A DNA stretch of 64,000 nucleotides from Geomonas sp. RF6 (lineage in GTDB: Bacteria > Desulfobacterota > Desulfuromonadia > Geobacterales > Geobacteraceae), in contig NZ_CP087999.1 in the NCBI RefSeq assembly GCF_021044625.1, positions 1,629,001 to 1,693,000 of the forward strand. The letters are read 5' to 3'. A program made the translations under genes and the position numbers. The first letter of the stretch is position 1, and the number at the start of each line of letters is the position of its first letter. The notes under the pieces are model-generated. The model saw only the letters and a program-made list of their open reading frames with translations. It was not told the DNA's origin and searched no databases. Shown piece after piece: positions 30,899 through 40,040 of this stretch.

Positions 30899-33394
30899 CT
30901 ACAACTCGATCCGGAATTCCGCTCCCTCCTCCGTGTTTCGCACGCTCAACCGGCCGCCCATGCTCTTCTCTATGATGCTCTTCGACATGTACAATCCGAT
31001 CCCGGTTCCCTTGTCCGGTGCTTTGGTGGTGAAATACGCGTCGAAAACCTTGCCGATGACGTCCTCCCCTATGCCGCCGGCATTGTCCGAAACGGTTATC
31101 ACAGAACGGCCACCTTCCTTGAAAAGGTTGATCTCTATCTTCGGCGCCTCTACCCCCCTTTCCCTCAGGGCATCGCGGGCGTTGGTGACGAGGTTCATGA
31201 CGACGTGCGAAAATTCGTTCCTGTGCCCTTTCACTACCAGTTCATCATTCTGGCGCACCTTCAGCTCCACATTCATCACCCTGAGGGGAGCATCGAGGAG
31301 CGATACTGTCGCGAGCACCGCCTTGTTCACGCTGAAAGGCTGCGCCTCCTTCTCCTCCTTGAGGAAGTCCTTGAAGTCGGTGATCGTCTGCGACATGTGG
31401 TTGATCAGCTCCATTCCCCGGGCCACTTCACTGTCGAGAAGTTCCTCCGAAAACTCCCCCACCTCGTACGACAACTGCAACTGCTGGATGAGCAAGCTCA
31501 GGATGTTTAGCGGCTGCCGCCACTGGTGCGCGATGTGGCCGAGCATCTGCCCCATCGCCGCCATCCGCGACTGCTGGACCAGCAACTGCTCCTTCTCCCG
31601 CAGGTCCTCCACCGCCGCAAGGCGCTGTTCGGTGACCTTTTGCAGCGCACTATATGCCTGCTCAAGCTCCGCTGTTCGCTCCCGGACCCGCAGCTCAAGT
31701 TCATCCTTCGCCTTCCGAAGGGCCTCTTCAGCCTCCTTCCGGCTGGTCACATCCTCGATTATGGCGATCTCGTAGTCGGGGTGCCCATGGAGATCCCGCA
31801 CAAGTGACAGTGTCAGCCGCGCCCACACCTGATGGCCGTCCTTGTGGAAAAAACGCTTCTCCACGGTGTAGCTCTCCAGCCTCCCCGCGGCCATCTCCTG
31901 AAAAGGGATGAGGTCAAGATCCAGATCCTCGGGGTGCGTGATCTGCGGCCACGGCGTTGCCCGCAACTCATTCTCGGTGTAGCCGAGCATGGTGCAGAAA
32001 GCCTCGTTCACATCGAGCCAGCGGGCGTCGGTGAAACTGACACGACCCATCCCGACTGCCGCCTGGTGAAACACCGCCCGAAACTTCTCCTCCCCCTTTC
32101 GCAGCGCGTCTTCTGCGTCCTTCCGGGCGGTTATATCCTGATTCACCGTCACCGCCCCCGTTATCTCCCCTTTTTCATTCCTGATCGGTACGGCGGAATC
32201 CAGGATGATCTTTCGGGATCCATCAAGGGCCTCGATCTCAATTTCCTCGTTCAGCGATGTCTCCCCTCTCCGTATTGCCCTTGCGCCAGCCCACTCTTCA
32301 GGGGGTATCGGCTCTCCCGAATCGGCCCTCCACCCCTTGTACACCTCGTCTTCGAGCGCTACACGAGGGGTACCTCCCCATATTTCAAGTGCGGCCCTGT
32401 TGGCGTGGAGGATTCTCCGGTCCAGGCCGAGAACCCATACGGCAACCGGCAGTGTCTCCAGTACGGTTCTCAGCAGCTGCTCGCTCTCGCGCAACGTCTC
32501 CCTGGCCCGTTCCTCTTCCGCCGCCTTTTGCCGCGCCTCCATCCCCCTGCCGATCCGGTGGACGAGGAAGGAGAAGATGAGCACCCAGGAGAGGACCATG
32601 ACGGTCATACCGAAATTCGGGCCGTAAAAACGGTGCCACTCCCCCTCCAGCCCGAGCCAGCCGAGCAGGATGGGGAGAACCACTGCCGGGACCAGCAGAC
32701 GGCGCGCTGCCACCCCCGCGGGGGTGCTGGCGGTGAAGAGGGCGAGGAATGCTTCGTTGGAACGGGCAACCATAAGACCGAGGCCCAGGAGGAATACACC
32801 CACGGCGGCCGACAAGGCTATACCGGTCAAACGCGGCACGGCGTACAGCCCCTCGACCCGGTACAGGTGCCCAAGAATGCCGAGGGAGGCGATAAAGCAC
32901 AGCACCATGCCGAGCGACTGGACGAGGGCGGCCTTCGGCTTTTCCCGTAGAAGAAGGAGGATGCCGATGCCGCAAAGGGTGAAGCTCAGTGCTCCCGGCG
33001 GACCCATGCGGTTGGGGTGCAGCACACCGAGGGCGCCGGCCTGCTCTACGGCAATGAGTTGATCTATTCCGAAGTCCACCTCGAAGATGTGCTCCAGCAG
33101 GGTCATCGCCCCGACAAGCATGGAGAGCGAGGCGAGTGCCCCCGCGAGGGAACGCTTCAAAGTTCCGCCTCCGGAGACTGCGAGGGAGAGGGCCACACCG
33201 CAAAAGACGAGGCAGAGCGAGGCGTTTGTCTTGATGACAAAGGAATGGAGACCGCGGGAGACGAGGGTGCCGGAGAGCCAGGAAAAGAGGAAGTAGGCAC
33301 CTATCAAAGCCGCACCCGCACCGGCCCCGATGGCGCCATGCCTCAGGGTCCTCTCCATCCGATCATTCCTGGTGGTAACAGAAGGATGCGCCAT
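30899..33394 (-). CDS. Membrane PAS-PAS sensor histidine kinase
   Basis: 831 aa. The N-terminal ~270 residues hold about eight membrane helices (from GAIGAGAGAALIGAYFLFSW to MTVMVLSWVLIFSFLVHRIG), forming a membrane sensor. Two PAS domains follow (about 305-425 with RILHANRAALEIWGG; about 430-555 with FHQAAVGMGRVSFTD), each with a PAC tail (RKDAEDALRKGEEKF, RKEAEEALRKAKDEL), then a coiled coil. The H-box GQMLGHIAHQWRQPLN is of the subtype common in Geobacter kinases; the ATPase domain has HVVMNLVTNARDAL, VSDNAGGI and GTGIGLYMSKSII. No partner regulator is adjacent, so an orphan kinase. GGGGAG precedes the ATG. Confidence 0.9.
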   Translation of the reverse strand: MAHPSVTTRNDRMERTLRHGAIGAGAGAALIGAYFLFSWLSGTLVSRGLHSFVIKTNASLCLVFCGVALSLAVSGGGTLKRSLAGALASLSMLVGAMTLLEHIFEVDFGIDQLIAVEQAGALGVLHPNRMGPPGALSFTLCGIGILLLLREKPKAALVQSLGMVLCFIASLGILGHLYRVEGLYAVPRLTGIALSAAVGVFLLGLGLMVARSNEAFLALFTASTPAGVAARRLLVPAVVLPILLGWLGLEGEWHRFYGPNFGMTVMVLSWVLIFSFLVHRIGRGMEARQKAAEEERARETLRESEQLLRTVLETLPVAVWVLGLDRRILHANRAALEIWGGTPRVALEDEVYKGWRADSGEPIPPEEWAGARAIRRGETSLNEEIEIEALDGSRKIILDSAVPIRNEKGEITGAVTVNQDITARKDAEDALRKGEEKFRAVFHQAAVGMGRVSFTDARWLDVNEAFCTMLGYTENELRATPWPQITHPEDLDLDLIPFQEMAAGRLESYTVEKRFFHKDGHQVWARLTLSLVRDLHGHPDYEIAIIEDVTSRKEAEEALRKAKDELELRVRERTAELEQAYSALQKVTEQRLAAVEDLREKEQLLVQQSRMAAMGQMLGHIAHQWRQPLNILSLLIQQLQLSYEVGEFSEELLDSEVARGMELINHMSQTITDFKDFLKEEKEAQPFSVNKAVLATVSLLDAPLRVMNVELKVRQNDELVVKGHRNEFSHVVMNLVTNARDALRERGVEAPKIEINLFKEGGRSVITVSDNAGGIGEDVIGKVFDAYFTTKAPDKGTGIGLYMSKSIIEKSMGGRLSVRNTEEGAEFRIEL

Positions 33395-33493
33395 CGAAGC
33401 TCCCCAAGGTGCAGCGGCAAGGAACGACCATCTATTTTTAATTCTAGTACCTTGCCCGGCGGGGAGCCAGAGAGGATGCGGGATGAAAGGTGA

Positions 33494-33970
33494 CTATTCC
33501 TCCGAGATCACCTGGCCGGGAATGACAAAGGAGATACCCTGGCCGCCCCGGGCGCTCAACATGACAGACTCGACGATGGGAGGATTCATCGGCTTCGCGG
33601 CGCGCCACCTCACGATGAAGTTCGACCCGGGGCCTCCCGCGCTCTCCCCTTCCTTCACGTGAATGTACTTTGTAGCGAGCGGCCCGAGCGCCAGAGGGGA
33701 TGCGAGATGGCGGCGCAGCACCTTGCCATCCGTATCGTAGTAATCGATGCTGCTGATGGTGAGTCCCCTCTTCATGTCCGTGTTGCGGATCGTCAGCACC
33801 GTCTCCAGGCTGACCGGCCGCGCCCGCGGACCGATGGGGAGATTGGAGTAGACCGAAACATAGACAGTTTGCCCGCTGGAGAGGCGGACATCATTCGCCG
33901 CCGCGGCAAAAGTGGGACCGCTGATGCTGGCAGCGAGAAGTACTGCAGATAGAAATAGTTGAAGTCTCAT
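33494..33970 (-). CDS. DUF3124-type exported protein
   Basis: 158 aa with signal peptide LQLFLSAVLLAASISGPTFAAA. The mature part is a beta-sandwich-like domain with TVYVSVYSNLPIGPRARPVSL, TLTIRNTD-like ETVLTIRNTDMKRGLTI, SIDYYDTDGKVLRRHL and YIHVKEGESAGGPGSNFIVRW, which I recognise as the DUF3124 pattern. Function unknown. AGGAGGAAGGG precedes the ATG. It lies upstream of the PAS kinase on the same strand with a 99-bp gap, so they might share a transcript. Confidence 0.75.
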   Translation of the reverse strand: MRLQLFLSAVLLAASISGPTFAAAANDVRLSSGQTVYVSVYSNLPIGPRARPVSLETVLTIRNTDMKRGLTISSIDYYDTDGKVLRRHLASPLALGPLATKYIHVKEGESAGGPGSNFIVRWRAAKPMNPPIVESVMLSARGGQGISFVIPGQVISEE

Positions 33971-34007
33971 CCCTTCCTCCTATGTCAGATATCGAATCAC
34001 GCTCGTC

Positions 34008-34145
34008 ACTCTCGTTCCCAAGGTCCACCTTGGGAACGCACATGGGTGCAAAGCTCCGGCTTTGCATCCGCGTCAGCGGAGAAGTGTCCGAACAGTGGCG
34101 AGGCCGGGCCTCGCGAGCAATGCATTCCCAAGCTGGAGTATAGAG
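34008..34145. repeat. Cluster of short perfect hairpins (TTCCCAAG/CTTGGGAA type)
   Basis: Three successive inverted repeats: CGTTCCCAAGGT...ACCTTGGGAACG (34013-34038), TGCAAAGctccggCTTTGCA (34048-34067) and GCGAGGCCGGGCCTCGC (34099-34115), then ATTCCCAAGCTGGAGTAT. Similar arrays of CGTTCCCAAGCTC hairpins occur dispersed in many bacterial genomes. No ORF inside. Confidence 0.65.
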
Positions 34146-34287
34146 TCTGGCGGTGCGCATTGCACACTTTAAAGAAAAATTTGACTCAAGGTAATCGGAA
34201 AGGAGCCGATAACACCAACGGTGAACAGCGGCACTCTTCTTTGCCGGCCTGCTTGAGATTGTTCAAATACCCACAGGAGAATCAGAC

Positions 34288-34956
34288 GTGAAAAAAACAG
34301 TGGTGGTTTTGGCCGTGGCGGCGCTCTGTAGCGCCTTTTTTGTGACATCCGGGACAGCGGCCGAAAAGGGAACCGTCGATCCCAAAAGCGGAAAAGCCTG
34401 TTACGAATGCCACCGGAGCAAGGTTACCGGTGCCTATGTTCACAGTGCCCTGGCCGACAAAGAATGCACCCCCTGCCATGAGGTGTCCGCCGGGAGTCAT
34501 CAGAAGGACCACAAACTCTTCGGTGTGAAGGACAAAAGCGCCGCCCTTTGCTACCAGTGCCATGACAGCAACTCCAAGGCAAAGAGCGTGCATCCGGTGA
34601 TCGAAGCGGAAAGTTGCCTTGTCTGTCACGCGAAGCACAACTCGCCGCAGCAGTACCTGCTGAAAGTCGAGGCCGATTGCTTCAACTGCCATGAAAAGGC
34701 ACTGGTGGAACAAAAGCAGACCACGAAGGGGACCGCCTTCCGCGACGGGCAGGACAATCTCCACTTCGTGCACGCAGGGACGAACAAGATTTCCTGCCTC
34801 GCCTGCCACAACGTGCACGCGAGCGCCCAGCTTCACCTGATCACCCCGAAAGGAAAAAAAGGGGCGGAGACGGTGACGACGACCTACACCACCACCGACA
34901 AGGGCGGGAACTGCACCACCAGCTGCCATGACGCCATGGGGTACGAGAGGAAGTAG
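34288..34956 (+). CDS. Exported multihaem cytochrome c (six CXXCH plus one CX3CH)
   Basis: 222 aa from a GTG start with CAGGAGA upstream. Signal peptide TVVVLAVAALCSAFFVTSGTA. Haem sites CYECH, CTPCH, CYQCH, CLVCH, CFNCH and CLACH, followed near the C-terminus by CTTSCH, which has three residues between the cysteines. Many extra His residues (VHSAL, GSHQKDHK, SVHPVIE, LHFVHAG) could act as distal ligands. This fits the cytochrome c3-like/doubled CXXCH group found in the Geobacter periplasm. Probably a periplasmic electron carrier. The unusual last site would bind a seventh haem if matured. A terminator lies at 35013-35046. Confidence 0.88.
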   Translation: MKKTVVVLAVAALCSAFFVTSGTAAEKGTVDPKSGKACYECHRSKVTGAYVHSALADKECTPCHEVSAGSHQKDHKLFGVKDKSAALCYQCHDSNSKAKSVHPVIEAESCLVCHAKHNSPQQYLLKVEADCFNCHEKALVEQKQTTKGTAFRDGQDNLHFVHAGTNKISCLACHNVHASAQLHLITPKGKKGAETVTTTYTTTDKGGNCTTSCHDAMGYERK

Positions 34957-35012
34957 CACGACGCGTATCACCGGCCACGCCGGCCATACATCTTGATATT
35001 CCTCGGACCGGA

Positions 35013-35046
35013 AGGGGGATGGAGCTTGCTCCATCTCCCTTTTTCT
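35013..35046 (+). terminator. Intrinsic terminator after the cytochrome gene
   Basis: GGGGGATGGAGC, TT turn, GCTCCATCTCCC and TTTTTC. Confidence 0.85.
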
Positions 35047-35159
35047 TTGCCTGGGCCACTCACGGTGCTGCAGAAATTCCTATGAAAATGGTATGGTAAG
35101 GAATAACACATGTAGCGGGCAGTCTGACCGAGGCTGCCACCAGAGGGAGGATCGATACG

Positions 35160-35498
35160 ATGGGAAGAACCTTTTTCCTCATGATTTTATTCGGTATGTT
35201 GGCCGGTTGTGCCGGCACTACTGCCCGGGTCGAGGACGTAAGCGGCGGGCAGGCTCTCCTCAAGCTCGGCAGCGCAGACAGGGCAACGGCTGGGGAGGCA
35301 TACGAGGTCTATCGGAACAAGAGGATAATGTACGGCAACCCTTCTAAAGAGACGATGCCGACCTACCGGCAGGAAACTGTAGGATGCGCGAAGGTCACCG
35401 AAGTGGTAGATGCAAAGCATGCAAAAGCTGTCGTTCACGGAAACGTGGAAGAGCATGACTATGCACGGCCGGGCGCAACGGAGTGCCCGATTTCCTGA
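35160..35498 (+). CDS. Small lipoprotein, hypothetical (112 aa)
   Basis: Signal FFLMILFGMLAGC gives a clear lipobox LAG|C. The mature part (about 96 aa) looks beta-rich: ARVEDVSGGQALLKLGSADRA then EAYEVYRNKR and AKVTEVVDAKHAKAVVHGNV, similar in rhythm to small OB/SH3-like surface lipoproteins; no family named. Ribosome site AGGGAGGATCGATACG. Flanked by terminators at 35013 and 35519, so it is a single-gene transcript. Residue +2 is Ala, so outer-membrane sorting is expected by the usual rule. Confidence 0.75.
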   Translation: MGRTFFLMILFGMLAGCAGTTARVEDVSGGQALLKLGSADRATAGEAYEVYRNKRIMYGNPSKETMPTYRQETVGCAKVTEVVDAKHAKAVVHGNVEEHDYARPGATECPIS

Positions 35499-35518
35499 TG
35501 GTGCGAACATTGACAGCG

Positions 35519-35556
35519 AAAAAGGGAGGATGGTACTGCACCCTGCTCCCTTTTTT
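35519..35556 (+). terminator. Intrinsic terminator
   Basis: GGGAG (35524-35528) with CTCCC (35546-35550), interior GGT/ACC pairing, and six T. Confidence 0.75.
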
Positions 35557-35578
35557 AATGCCCTGCGACGATTGCCTT

Positions 35579-36233
35579 TGTAGGCCGGAATAAGCGGCAG
35601 CGTTTCCGGCAACGCGGCTGCGACTTCGGTGGACTGCCGGGAACGCCTGGCGGCTTATCCCGGCCTACATGTACACCCGAGGCTCGACCCCCACCCCTAC
35701 CCGCTGCGGCGACTGCCCTTGTAGGCCGGAATAAGCGGCAGCGTTTCCGGCAACGCAGCTGCGACTTCGGTGGACTGCCGGGAACGCCTGGCGGCTTATC
35801 CCGGCCTACATGTATACCCGAGGCCCGCCCCCCACCCCTACCCGCTGCGGCGACTGCCTTTGTAGGCCGGAATAAGCGGCAGCGTTTCCGGCAACGCAGC
35901 TGCGACTTCGGTGGACTGCCGGGAACGCCTCACGGCTTATCCCGGCCTACATGTACACCCGAGGCTCGACCCCCATCCCGACCCGCTGCAGCGAGTGCCC
36001 TTGTAGGCCGGAATAAGCGGCAGCGTTTCCGGCAACGCGGCAGCGTCTTCATGGACTGCCGGGAACGCCTCACGGCTTATCCCGGCCTACATGGTACACC
36101 CGAGGCCCGACCCCCACCCCTACCCGCTGCGGCGGCTGCCTTTGTAGGCGGGAATAAGCGGCAGCGTTTCCGGCAACGCGGCAGCGTCTTCGTGGACTGC
36201 CGGGAACGCCTCGCGGCTTATCCCGGCCTACAT
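35579..36233. repeat. Tandem array: five 141-bp units of paired R1 (BIME-like) repeats
   Basis: TGTAGGCCGG-type unit starts at 35579, 35720, 35861, 36002 and 36143: a constant period of 141 bp. Each unit has a forward R1 (GGAATAAGCGGCAGCGTTTC), a spacer with GACTTCGGTGGAC or GTCTTCGTGGAC, an inverted R1 (CGGCTTATCCCGGCCTACAT) and a linker CCCGAGGC...CCCCACCCCTACCCGCTGC. The last unit lacks the linker. Units differ at only a few positions. Located between the lipoprotein terminator and the PEP carboxylase 3' end. Confidence 0.93.
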
Positions 36234-36305
36234 TTCGCCTGAGGCTCGCCCCCCATCACCGTCCGGTCATCTTCTCCAGCTTCTGGAGCCTTGCCAGATG
36301 GGACC

Positions 36306-39101
36306 TCACCCGGTATTGCGCAACCCCCAGGCTATGCCGTTTATGGTGGCGGCGAGAACGAAATCGAGATCTGCAGAGTCCGCCCCCCCTCTCTTGCGCC
36401 GCAGCAACTCTATCTGGACCAGGCTCAGGGGATCGACGTACGGCTTGCGAAGCCTTATGGAACGCGCCAGCGGCTGGTTTTGCTCCAGAAGCTCCTTTTG
36501 CCCCGTGACCGCCAGGATAAGCGCCCGGGTGCGCTGGAATTCCTCCACCACCATCCGGAACACCCGCTCCCGCAACGGCACATCCGAAACAAGCTCCGCA
36601 TACAGGCTCGCCAGGGGGAGGTCCACCTTCGTGAGAGCCAGCTCCACGTTTCTGATGAGGTCGTTGAAGATGGGAACGCTCCCCAGCATTTCCTGCAACA
36701 GGGGGAGAGCACCATTTTCACCCGACATGAATTCCTCGAGAGCAGAGCCGACTCCGAACCACCCGGGAATGACATGCCTGCTCTGCATCCACCCGAACCC
36801 CCACGGTATGGCGCGCAGGTCGTCGAGGCTTCGGGTGCGGCTACGCTTGCTCGGGCGCGAGCCGATCTTCGCCACCTCGAACTCCATGATCGGAGTCGCC
36901 TGTTCCAGGTACGGCATGATGTCGGGATTTTCCGCGATCTGCTCCCGATAGCAGCGGTACGCCGTTGACGACAGCCGCTCCAGGATTTCCTCCTCCCACC
37001 CTGCAGGGACGGCCGCATCTCTTTCCGCGCCGAGGGTGAGAGAAGCGAGAGACGCGGCAACCATGACTTCGAGATTGCGCCCTGCGAGCTTTTCATCTGC
37101 ATATTTCCAGTTCACGACCTCCCCCTGCTCGGTGAGCCGGATGGAGCCGGCAAAACCTTCCGCAGGCTGGGCTGTTATCGCCCTCTGGGTCGGCCCGCCC
37201 CCCCGCCCCACCGTTCCGCCGCGCCCGTGGAAAAGGCGCAGCTCCACCCCGCACTCGGCAGCGACCTTCTGAAGTGCGCGGTGCGCCTTGAAGATTTCCC
37301 AGGTGCTGGTGAGCATCCCGCCGTCCTTGTTGGAGTCGGAATACCCCAGCATGACCTCCTGCCTGCGCTGCCACGAGTCCAGATACCGCGCATATGCCGG
37401 TGTGCTCCAAAGGGTACGGCAGACCTCCGGAGCGTTGCGCAGGTCCATTATCGACTCGAAGAGGGGGACGGGCATCACGCCGGGGTCACGGCGGTCCGCT
37501 GTCGCGGCCACCTCTACGCCGCACAGTTCCATAAGCCACACCAGTGAGGTTATGTCGCTTACCGACTGTGCCCCACTGATAACGTAACTGCGGATTGATT
37601 CCGGCGGATACTCCCGCTTCAGCTCGGCGACCGCGCGCAACGTGCGCAGGAGATCGACAGTTTCGGCTGACGTTGACGCGGACGCGAAATTCCCTGCCGA
37701 CCGCAACTCCTGCCCCGCAGCGAGCTCGGCCACCGCCTTTGCGTGCACGTGCGCGTGCTCGCGGATGTCGAGCGTGTGCAGATGGAAGCCGAAGGTCTCC
37801 ACCTTCCGCAGCAGCCCGTCTACGTAGTCGCAAGCCAGCCGCTCTCCCCCCCACTCAATCAAGCTCTTTCGCACAGTGGCGAGGTCAGCCTTGAAGGAGG
37901 CGGCGTCCGGATAGGCCTCGGGATCATCAGGATCGAACCGGGCGTGGTGCAGGCGATGACGGACTACCGCCACGTACTTGCGATACGACTCGCACTCGGG
38001 GTACCCCTCGATGTCCAGAGCCGCAGCGGGAAAGGACCGTCGATACTCCTCGATCGCCGCATCGATTTCCGGAGAGGACCCTATCGTGCAGCTGGAGGTG
38101 GTGAGGAGCTCGCGAAGCTGGTCGACTTCGGCGAGGTAGTGCGCGAGGATCGTTTCGCGTGCCTTGGCAAGCGCCGCCCGTGTGCTTTCGGTAGTGACAA
38201 AGGGGTTGCCATCGCGGTCGCCCCCTATCCACGATCCGAAACGGAGAACGGTCGGCAGCTCACCCGGGCAAAACTTCATCCCGTACACCTCGGCAAAGGC
38301 ATCGGCGAAGTCCTGGTAGAAGGATGGCAGAGGCCGAATGAGGGAATCCGGGTAGTGGTGGAGTCCCATCTCGATCTCGTCGATCACCGTTGGCTGCGTG
38401 CGACGCACCTCGTCGGTCTGCCACAGAGCGGTGATCTCCGTCGCAATGGCGTCCTGCCCCCGTGCCGCGGCATCCGGTGCAAGAGGGAGCTGTTCAAGCT
38501 TTTCGAGCACCTTCGCGATACGGCGTCTCTTGAAAAGAACCACCTCCCGAGCCACTTCCGTGGGGTGAGCTGTAAATACGGGAACGACCTCCACCTTTCC
38601 GAGGCACTTCAGTGCCTCCTCGCCGCTGATGCCGCTATCACGCATGCGGCGCAGGATGCCGCGCAGCGAGCCCGGCTTGTCGCCCGCCGCCGCCAGCCGT
38701 ATCGCGTGAAGCCTTCTTTTCCGGTGATTCGTTTCGGCGAGATTCGTGAGCTCGAAGTAGGTGCCGAAGGCTTTCACGACCTGGTAGGCGTCCTCGAGGG
38801 GAAGGCTGCCGACAACCTCTATCATGCGGGTCAGGAGTTCCCGCTCTTCGCCCGTTTCGGAAGCCGAGGGGGCATGCTCGTCTTCGAGCATGCGGTGGCG
38901 GATCGCCAACTGCCGCAGTTCCTCCTCCGTCTCGTACACAGCCATTCCCGCCTGCTCGCGGATCACGGTCCCAAGGAGCATGCCGAGGGATCGCACGTCG
39001 CGTTTCAGCGGCTTTTCGTTTATCGACGGGTCGGGGCTCACCAGTTCATCGAGGCGTTCCCGCTGGTCTTCGACCAGCCAATAAAGGTCCCTGTCTGCCA
39101 T
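36306..39101 (-). CDS. ppc: Phosphoenolpyruvate carboxylase
   Basis: 931 aa, full length. It carboxylates PEP with bicarbonate to oxaloacetate, an anaplerotic entry to the TCA cycle. Signatures: VFTAHPTEVAREVV with catalytic H179, FGSWIGGDRDGNPFVT, YSDSNKDGGMLTSTW, LFHGRGGTVGRGGGP (the mobile glycine-rich loop) and the C-terminal NGIAWGLRNTG close to the conserved end of the family. The cytoplasmic tetramer is usually controlled by acetyl-CoA and aspartate. Monocistronic by position: the divergent side has no neighbour within 280 bp, and the 3' side is the repeat array. Confidence 0.97.
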   Translation of the reverse strand: MADRDLYWLVEDQRERLDELVSPDPSINEKPLKRDVRSLGMLLGTVIREQAGMAVYETEEELRQLAIRHRMLEDEHAPSASETGEERELLTRMIEVVGSLPLEDAYQVVKAFGTYFELTNLAETNHRKRRLHAIRLAAAGDKPGSLRGILRRMRDSGISGEEALKCLGKVEVVPVFTAHPTEVAREVVLFKRRRIAKVLEKLEQLPLAPDAAARGQDAIATEITALWQTDEVRRTQPTVIDEIEMGLHHYPDSLIRPLPSFYQDFADAFAEVYGMKFCPGELPTVLRFGSWIGGDRDGNPFVTTESTRAALAKARETILAHYLAEVDQLRELLTTSSCTIGSSPEIDAAIEEYRRSFPAAALDIEGYPECESYRKYVAVVRHRLHHARFDPDDPEAYPDAASFKADLATVRKSLIEWGGERLACDYVDGLLRKVETFGFHLHTLDIREHAHVHAKAVAELAAGQELRSAGNFASASTSAETVDLLRTLRAVAELKREYPPESIRSYVISGAQSVSDITSLVWLMELCGVEVAATADRRDPGVMPVPLFESIMDLRNAPEVCRTLWSTPAYARYLDSWQRRQEVMLGYSDSNKDGGMLTSTWEIFKAHRALQKVAAECGVELRLFHGRGGTVGRGGGPTQRAITAQPAEGFAGSIRLTEQGEVVNWKYADEKLAGRNLEVMVAASLASLTLGAERDAAVPAGWEEEILERLSSTAYRCYREQIAENPDIMPYLEQATPIMEFEVAKIGSRPSKRSRTRSLDDLRAIPWGFGWMQSRHVIPGWFGVGSALEEFMSGENGALPLLQEMLGSVPIFNDLIRNVELALTKVDLPLASLYAELVSDVPLRERVFRMVVEEFQRTRALILAVTGQKELLEQNQPLARSIRLRKPYVDPLSLVQIELLRRKRGGADSADLDFVLAATINGIAWGLRNTG

Positions 39102-39389
39102 AGGTGAATTCCCCGGGTATAGCGCGAGTCAAAAAAGAAGTGTGCAGGAGCCATTGGAAATATTTTACACCTGCGGAGGACGAGAGAAGAGGGACCAGCC
39201 GTGCTGGGGCCAGTCGCAGCCGCCGATCCTTCAGCCTCCAAAGGAGCTCCCGCGTCCCTTCCCTTTCAAGGGGAAGGACAGGATGGGGAAGGGGTAGAGC
39301 CGAAAATGCGACAAGGCCCATACAGAAATCTGCAGGGCCTTGTCCGGGTGCTGCTTGAACTGGATCTGATCTCCCGAGGTGCTACGGGC
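39102..39389. other. Intergenic; hairpin at 39310-39344
   Basis: GACAAGGCCC (39310-39319) pairs with GGGCCTTGTC (39335-39344), a perfect 10-bp stem about 45 bp after the stop of the minus-strand cytochrome; probably its transcript end, although the T-run on that strand is poor. The rest shows no gene. Confidence 0.55.
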
Positions 39390-39797
39390 CTACTTGAAAG
39401 TCTTCAGGATGTACTCTGCGATCGCAGTGGCATCGGCGTCAGGGACAGTCGTAGCATCGAACTTCGGCATCCCGCCGGAGGGGTTGCGCATGAAGGCGAC
39501 TATGTCCTCCGCTTTGGTCATATTGTTCGCCTTCAGGTCCGCGCTATGAAGGGTCTTCTTTGCATTCATGGTGTTGCCGCCATCGGGGTGACAGGAAGCA
39601 CAGCGTTCCTTGAAGAGCGCCTCCCCCGATTTCCCCTGCGCCTGAGTCGCGGTCCCTGCGGGCGCCGCCGGCGCTGTAGTCGTTGCCGGTGCCGGCGTCG
39701 TCTCGGCCGGCTTGTGCTCCTCCTCCTTTTTGCACCCGCCGATGATACACCCCGCGATGGTGAGAGCGGTCAATCCTGCAGCAATTTTCCTGTTCAT
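39390..39797 (-). CDS. Lipoprotein mono-haem cytochrome c
   Basis: 135 aa. The lipobox IGG|C follows a short hydrophobic signal. A Pro/Ala/Thr-rich linker (about residues 28-55) acts as a tether. The cytochrome domain (about 57-135) has CASCH as the haem site, GEALFKERCASCHPDGGNT typical of small class I cytochromes, and MRNPSGGMPKFDATTVPDADATAIAEYI supplying the distal Met ligand. Ends KTFK. Probably a membrane-anchored periplasmic electron carrier. Sits alone between ppc and the TIR-like gene. Confidence 0.9.
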   Translation of the reverse strand: MNRKIAAGLTALTIAGCIIGGCKKEEEHKPAETTPAPATTTAPAAPAGTATQAQGKSGEALFKERCASCHPDGGNTMNAKKTLHSADLKANNMTKAEDIVAFMRNPSGGMPKFDATTVPDADATAIAEYILKTFK

Positions 39798-40040
39798 GCA
39801 TTCCTCCTCTGATCAGTGGATTCGACAGTGGCGCCGTTGCCATTACAGCCGGATAACACGGCGCAGTCACAGCATAACCGCAAGAAGGTTAACTGGGGCC
39901 ACCCCGTTGTCAAGGGAGGCAGGAAAACCGGACCTGCTACTTAACCGATCTTCGCGTTCAGTAAGATCGTGCAGAAACACAAAGTTGGTATATCTTTCGA
40001 GGAAGAGGGCCATCTCCTTTTCCCTTTTTGTGAGGCTGGT
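39798..40040. other. Intergenic, no feature recognised
   Basis: 243 bp between the divergent cytochrome and TIR-like genes. In-frame codons upstream of 40041 reach 39969 but lack a ribosome site. No R1-R3 repeat. Confidence 0.4.

Noticed and set aside
34146-34287. GEMM-type (c-di-GMP or cGAMP) riboswitch before the cytochrome gene
   Set aside because: The GGGCAAAC and ACGCAAAGC core words are absent here and before cbcL and the five-haem cytochrome.
35579-36233. CRISPR array
   Set aside because: The 141-bp period, palindromic repeats larger than the spacers, near-identical linkers and absence of cas genes exclude it.
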